Notes under the pieces: model-generated
Databases searched by the model: none
Seen by the model: the letters and a program-made list of their open reading frames with translations, nothing else
What the model was told of the DNA's origin: nothing
Translations under genes and position numbers: made by a program
Part shown: piece after piece, positions 61,699-64,000 of the stretch
Layout: each line of letters opens with the position of its first letter
Numbering within the stretch: the first letter of the stretch is position 1
NCBI RefSeq assembly: GCF_003626975.1
Contig: NZ_CP032616.1
Span: forward strand, 5,432,001 to 5,496,000
From: Pseudomonas sp. DY-1
Lineage (GTDB): Bacteria; Pseudomonadota; Gammaproteobacteria; Pseudomonadales; Pseudomonadaceae
Length of the DNA stretch: 64,000 nt
Direction of reading: 5' to 3'

Positions 61699-64000
61699 TC
61701 AGCCGGCTTCTGCCGGGACTTCCGGCTCCGGCTCGGCCTGGCGATCGAATGCCACCTGGCGGATGGACAGTCGAATCTCCGCGGGTAGCACACGCTTGGC
61801 GGCACCCTCGGCCAGTTCGCCGAGCAACTCGTGGTAACCCAGCTTGCCGGCCTCGTCCCGGCGTAGCACGCGCTGGTCCAGCAGGGTCTGGATGAAGTTG
61901 CGGAACAGACTCTTGTCGAAGAACTCCGGGGCGTTCAGGCCATGGAGAATCGACAGGCGCTGGGCCATTACGGTGCAGAGGTCTTCCAGTTCTTCGGCGC
62001 TCAACTGGTTCTGCCCGGCGTTCAGCAGCAGGGCGATGGCCATGTAGAAACGCTGCAAGGTCTGGACTATGGCGCGGGCCAGCAGGGTCAGCAGGACGAA
62101 TTGCCGCGAGCTTGGTGCCGGACGCACGTAGATGTCGCCTTCCACCTTGAGCAGGTCCTGCTCGACGAAGGCGGCCAGCCATTGGTCCACCACGCTTTCC
62201 AGTTCGCCCGCGTCCCAGCGGATGAACAGTTCGGCTTGCAGATAGGGATAGAGCGCGCGGGTATAGCGCAGGATCTGCTCGCGGCTCATGCGCGCACTGC
62301 TCTGGAAGAAGCACGCGAGCAATGCCGGCAAAGCGAAAACGTGGAGGACGTTGTTGCGGTAGTAGGTCATGAGGACGGCGTTCTGCTCGTCCAGATAGAG
62401 GATCTTGCCCAACGCGTCTTTCTGCTCGGCCAGCAGGTTCATGCTCTGCACGTACTGGATCAGCGCCTGGCCGTCGCCTTCCGGCAAAGTCGCATGGGGT
62501 GAATAGGGAACGGCTCGAAGCAGCGCCAGGTAAAGGTCGAGCACACGGGTGAGGGCACGCTCATCCAGAGCCAGGCGGCTAGTGGAAAGCAACGCCAGGG
62601 CCACCAGGTTGACTGGATTGATCGCCGCCGCGTCGTTGAGGTGGCGGGCGATGCGCACGGCGAGCTGGTTGGTGGTGTCGTTGAGCCATGCCGGGCGGAA
62701 CTGCGGGCCCAGTTCCTGAGCACGCCAGTCCGGTTGCTGCTGGTCGAGGAATTCAGCCAGCTTGATCGGCTCGCCAAAATTCACCGCCACAGAGCCGAAA
62801 CGCAGCTTGAGGGCGCTGATGACCTTGAAGATGTCGAAGATGGATTCCTTCTTCTTGCTCGCGCCGCGCAGTTCGCCCAGGTAGGTACGGCCTTCCAGTA
62901 CGCGCTCGTAGCCGATGTAGACCGGCACGAAAACGATGGGCAGGCGCGAGGAGCGCAGGAAGCTGCGCAGGGTGATGGCGAGCATGCCGGTTTTCGGATG
63001 CAGCATGCGCCCGGTGCGCGAGCGCCCGCCCTCGACGAAGTACTCCACCGGGAAACCGCGGCTGAAGAGGGTGTGCAGGTACTCGTTGAATACTGCGGTG
63101 TACAGCGGGTTGCCCTTGAACGTACGACGCATGAAGAATGCGCCGCCACGGCGCAGCAGGCCGCCGATGACCGGCATGTTGAGGTTGATGCCGGCGGCGA
63201 TGTGCGGTGGCGTCAGGCCATTGCGGAACAGCAGGTAGGACAGCAGCAGGTAGTCGATATGGCTGCGGTGGCAGGGCACATAGATGACTTCGTGACCATG
63301 CACGATCTCCTGCACCTGCTCGATGTGGTTGACCTTGATGCCCTCGTACAGCTTGTTCCAGAACCAGGACAGCACCACTTCAAGGAAGCGGATGGCGGTA
63401 TAGGCGAAGTCCGAAGCGATCTCGTTGCCGTACTTGAGCGCCTGGGCTTCGGCAATGGCCAGGCTGATCTTCTCGCGCTCAGCCTCTTCGGCGATGGCCT
63501 GGCGCACAAGCGGGCCGCGCACCAGGCCCTTGACCAGATTGCGGCGGTGGGAAAGGTCGGGACCGATGACAGCGGTCTTCTGGTTGCGGAAGTGCACCCG
63601 CAGGATGCGGTTGACCATGCGCAGCGTGCGCTCCGGGCCCTTGTCCTGCTCCACCAGCTCGCGCAGGTGGATCGGTGCGGAGAACTGCACGCGGGTCTTG
63701 CGCCCGAGAATGAGGATGCTGACCAGCTTGCGCAGGCGACCGGTCACCGCCCAGCTATCGGCGAACAGCAGTTTCCAAGGGCTGGTTTCACGGTCGGGCG
63801 ACTGGCCCCAGAACACCGTCACCGGGATGATCTGCGCGTCTTCCACAGCCTGTCGCTCGATCGCGCCCAGTACCCGCACCAGCGTAGGGGAGGCGGCGCG
63901 TTTGTCCTGGCCGCCGAGCCAGCCAGGCTCTGGCGACAGGTAGAAGAACGCTGCCGGCTCCATCAGGTCGCCCACCCCCACAGGCAGTACCGGGCGCGGC
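61699..64000 (-). CDS. plsB: Glycerol-3-phosphate acyltransferase PlsB, 5' end outside window
   Basis: About 766 codons of a membrane-bound acyltransferase that makes lysophosphatidic acid, the first step of phospholipid synthesis. All four acyltransferase blocks are present: [11 protein letters not shown] (HX4D), [23 protein letters not shown] and [11 protein letters not shown]. PlsB proteins are about 800-830 residues, so the first 50 or so lie beyond base 64000; internal starts such as GTG 63981 are not likely true ones. The C-terminal half is the long helical region typical of PlsB. Confidence 0.95.
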   Translation of the reverse strand, partial: PRPVLPVGVGDLMEPAAFFYLSPEPGWLGGQDKRAASPTLVRVLGAIERQAVEDAQIIPVTVFWGQSPDRETSPWKLLFADSWAVTGRLRKLVSILILGRKTRVQFSAPIHLRELVEQDKGPERTLRMVNRILRVHFRNQKTAVIGPDLSHRRNLVKGLVRGPLVRQAIAEEAEREKISLAIAEAQALKYGNEIASDFAYTAIRFLEVVLSWFWNKLYEGIKVNHIEQVQEIVHGHEVIYVPCHRSHIDYLLLSYLLFRNGLTPPHIAAGINLNMPVIGGLLRRGGAFFMRRTFKGNPLYTAVFNEYLHTLFSRGFPVEYFVEGGRSRTGRMLHPKTGMLAITLRSFLRSSRLPIVFVPVYIGYERVLEGRTYLGELRGASKKKESIFDIFKVISALKLRFGSVAVNFGEPIKLAEFLDQQQPDWRAQELGPQFRPAWLNDTTNQLAVRIARHLNDAAAINPVNLVALALLSTSRLALDERALTRVLDLYLALLRAVPYSPHATLPEGDGQALIQYVQSMNLLAEQKDALGKILYLDEQNAVLMTYYRNNVLHVFALPALLACFFQSSARMSREQILRYTRALYPYLQAELFIRWDAGELESVVDQWLAAFVEQDLLKVEGDIYVRPAPSSRQFVLLTLLARAIVQTLQRFYMAIALLLNAGQNQLSAEELEDLCTVMAQRLSILHGLNAPEFFDKSLFRNFIQTLLDQRVLRRDEAGKLGYHELLGELAEGAAKRVLPAEIRLSIRQVAFDRQAEPEPEVPAEAG

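Overview
The window is chromosomal DNA from a Pseudomonas-type gammaproteobacterium. The evidence is uniformly high-GC coding, no mobile elements, classic Pseudomonas GTAGGAGCGAGCTTGCTCGCG-type REP palindromes, a complete Wsp surface-sensing operon, a MexL/MexJK-like efflux locus, and a gene order (recJ ... spermidine dehydrogenase ... wsp, prfB, lysS, TetR, lipoprotein, QEGLA protein, macrodomain/CadA/CadR, ppc, adk, tsaB, DUF72, rsmJ, mexLJK-like, plsB) that follows, from memory, the PA3725-PA3673 part of P. aeruginosa. The species cannot be fixed from the sequence alone. No rRNA, tRNA, CRISPR, phage or transposon gene was seen.

Layout. 1-11.3 kb: the 3' part of recJ, a YciI/VOC pair, a SulP transporter, a yeast-Fcy1-like cytosine deaminase, then a tight run of AI-2E-family transporter, outer-membrane factor, HlyD-type adaptor, DUF2955 membrane protein, a pore-loop K+ channel and a CysK-like enzyme. 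11.4-23.7 kb, all minus strand: a polyamine region. It holds a LysR regulator, an aldehyde dehydrogenase, the ABC transporter YdcSTUV, the gamma-aminobutyraldehyde dehydrogenase PatD, an exported SnoaL-like protein, the Tat-exported spermidine dehydrogenase SpdH, and a soluble chemoreceptor-like protein with its sensor at the C-terminus. Read together this is capture of polyamines, oxidative cleavage of spermidine outside the cytoplasm, uptake, and oxidation of 4-aminobutanal to GABA, perhaps with a dedicated sensor.

23.9-33.3 kb: a YebE-like protein and the wspABCDEFR chemosensory operon, ending in the diguanylate cyclase WspR with intact active and inhibitory sites. 33.4-36.2 kb: prfB with its programmed +1 frameshift, then lysS. 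36.3-44.0 kb: a TetR regulator, a lipoprotein, a putative zinc peptidase (QEGLA family), a lipoprotein hydrolase, a macrodomain protein, and a divergent CadA-type metal ATPase / CadR pair with a textbook MerR-family promoter. 44.2-52.2 kb: housekeeping genes (ppc, adk, tsaB, rsmJ) with conserved hypotheticals.

52.3-57.2 kb: a TetR repressor divergent from a MexJK-like RND pump. 57.4-64 kb: a Rieske oxygenase, a DUF4197 protein, a YbaY lipoprotein, a coiled-coil protein overlapping a small gene, and plsB, cut by the window edge.

The least-described parts are the DUF2955 export cluster with its linked K+ channel, and the polyamine region with its soluble reversed chemoreceptor and secreted SnoaL protein. 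Several families of intergenic palindromes punctuate operons, in places where they could set relative gene dosage.
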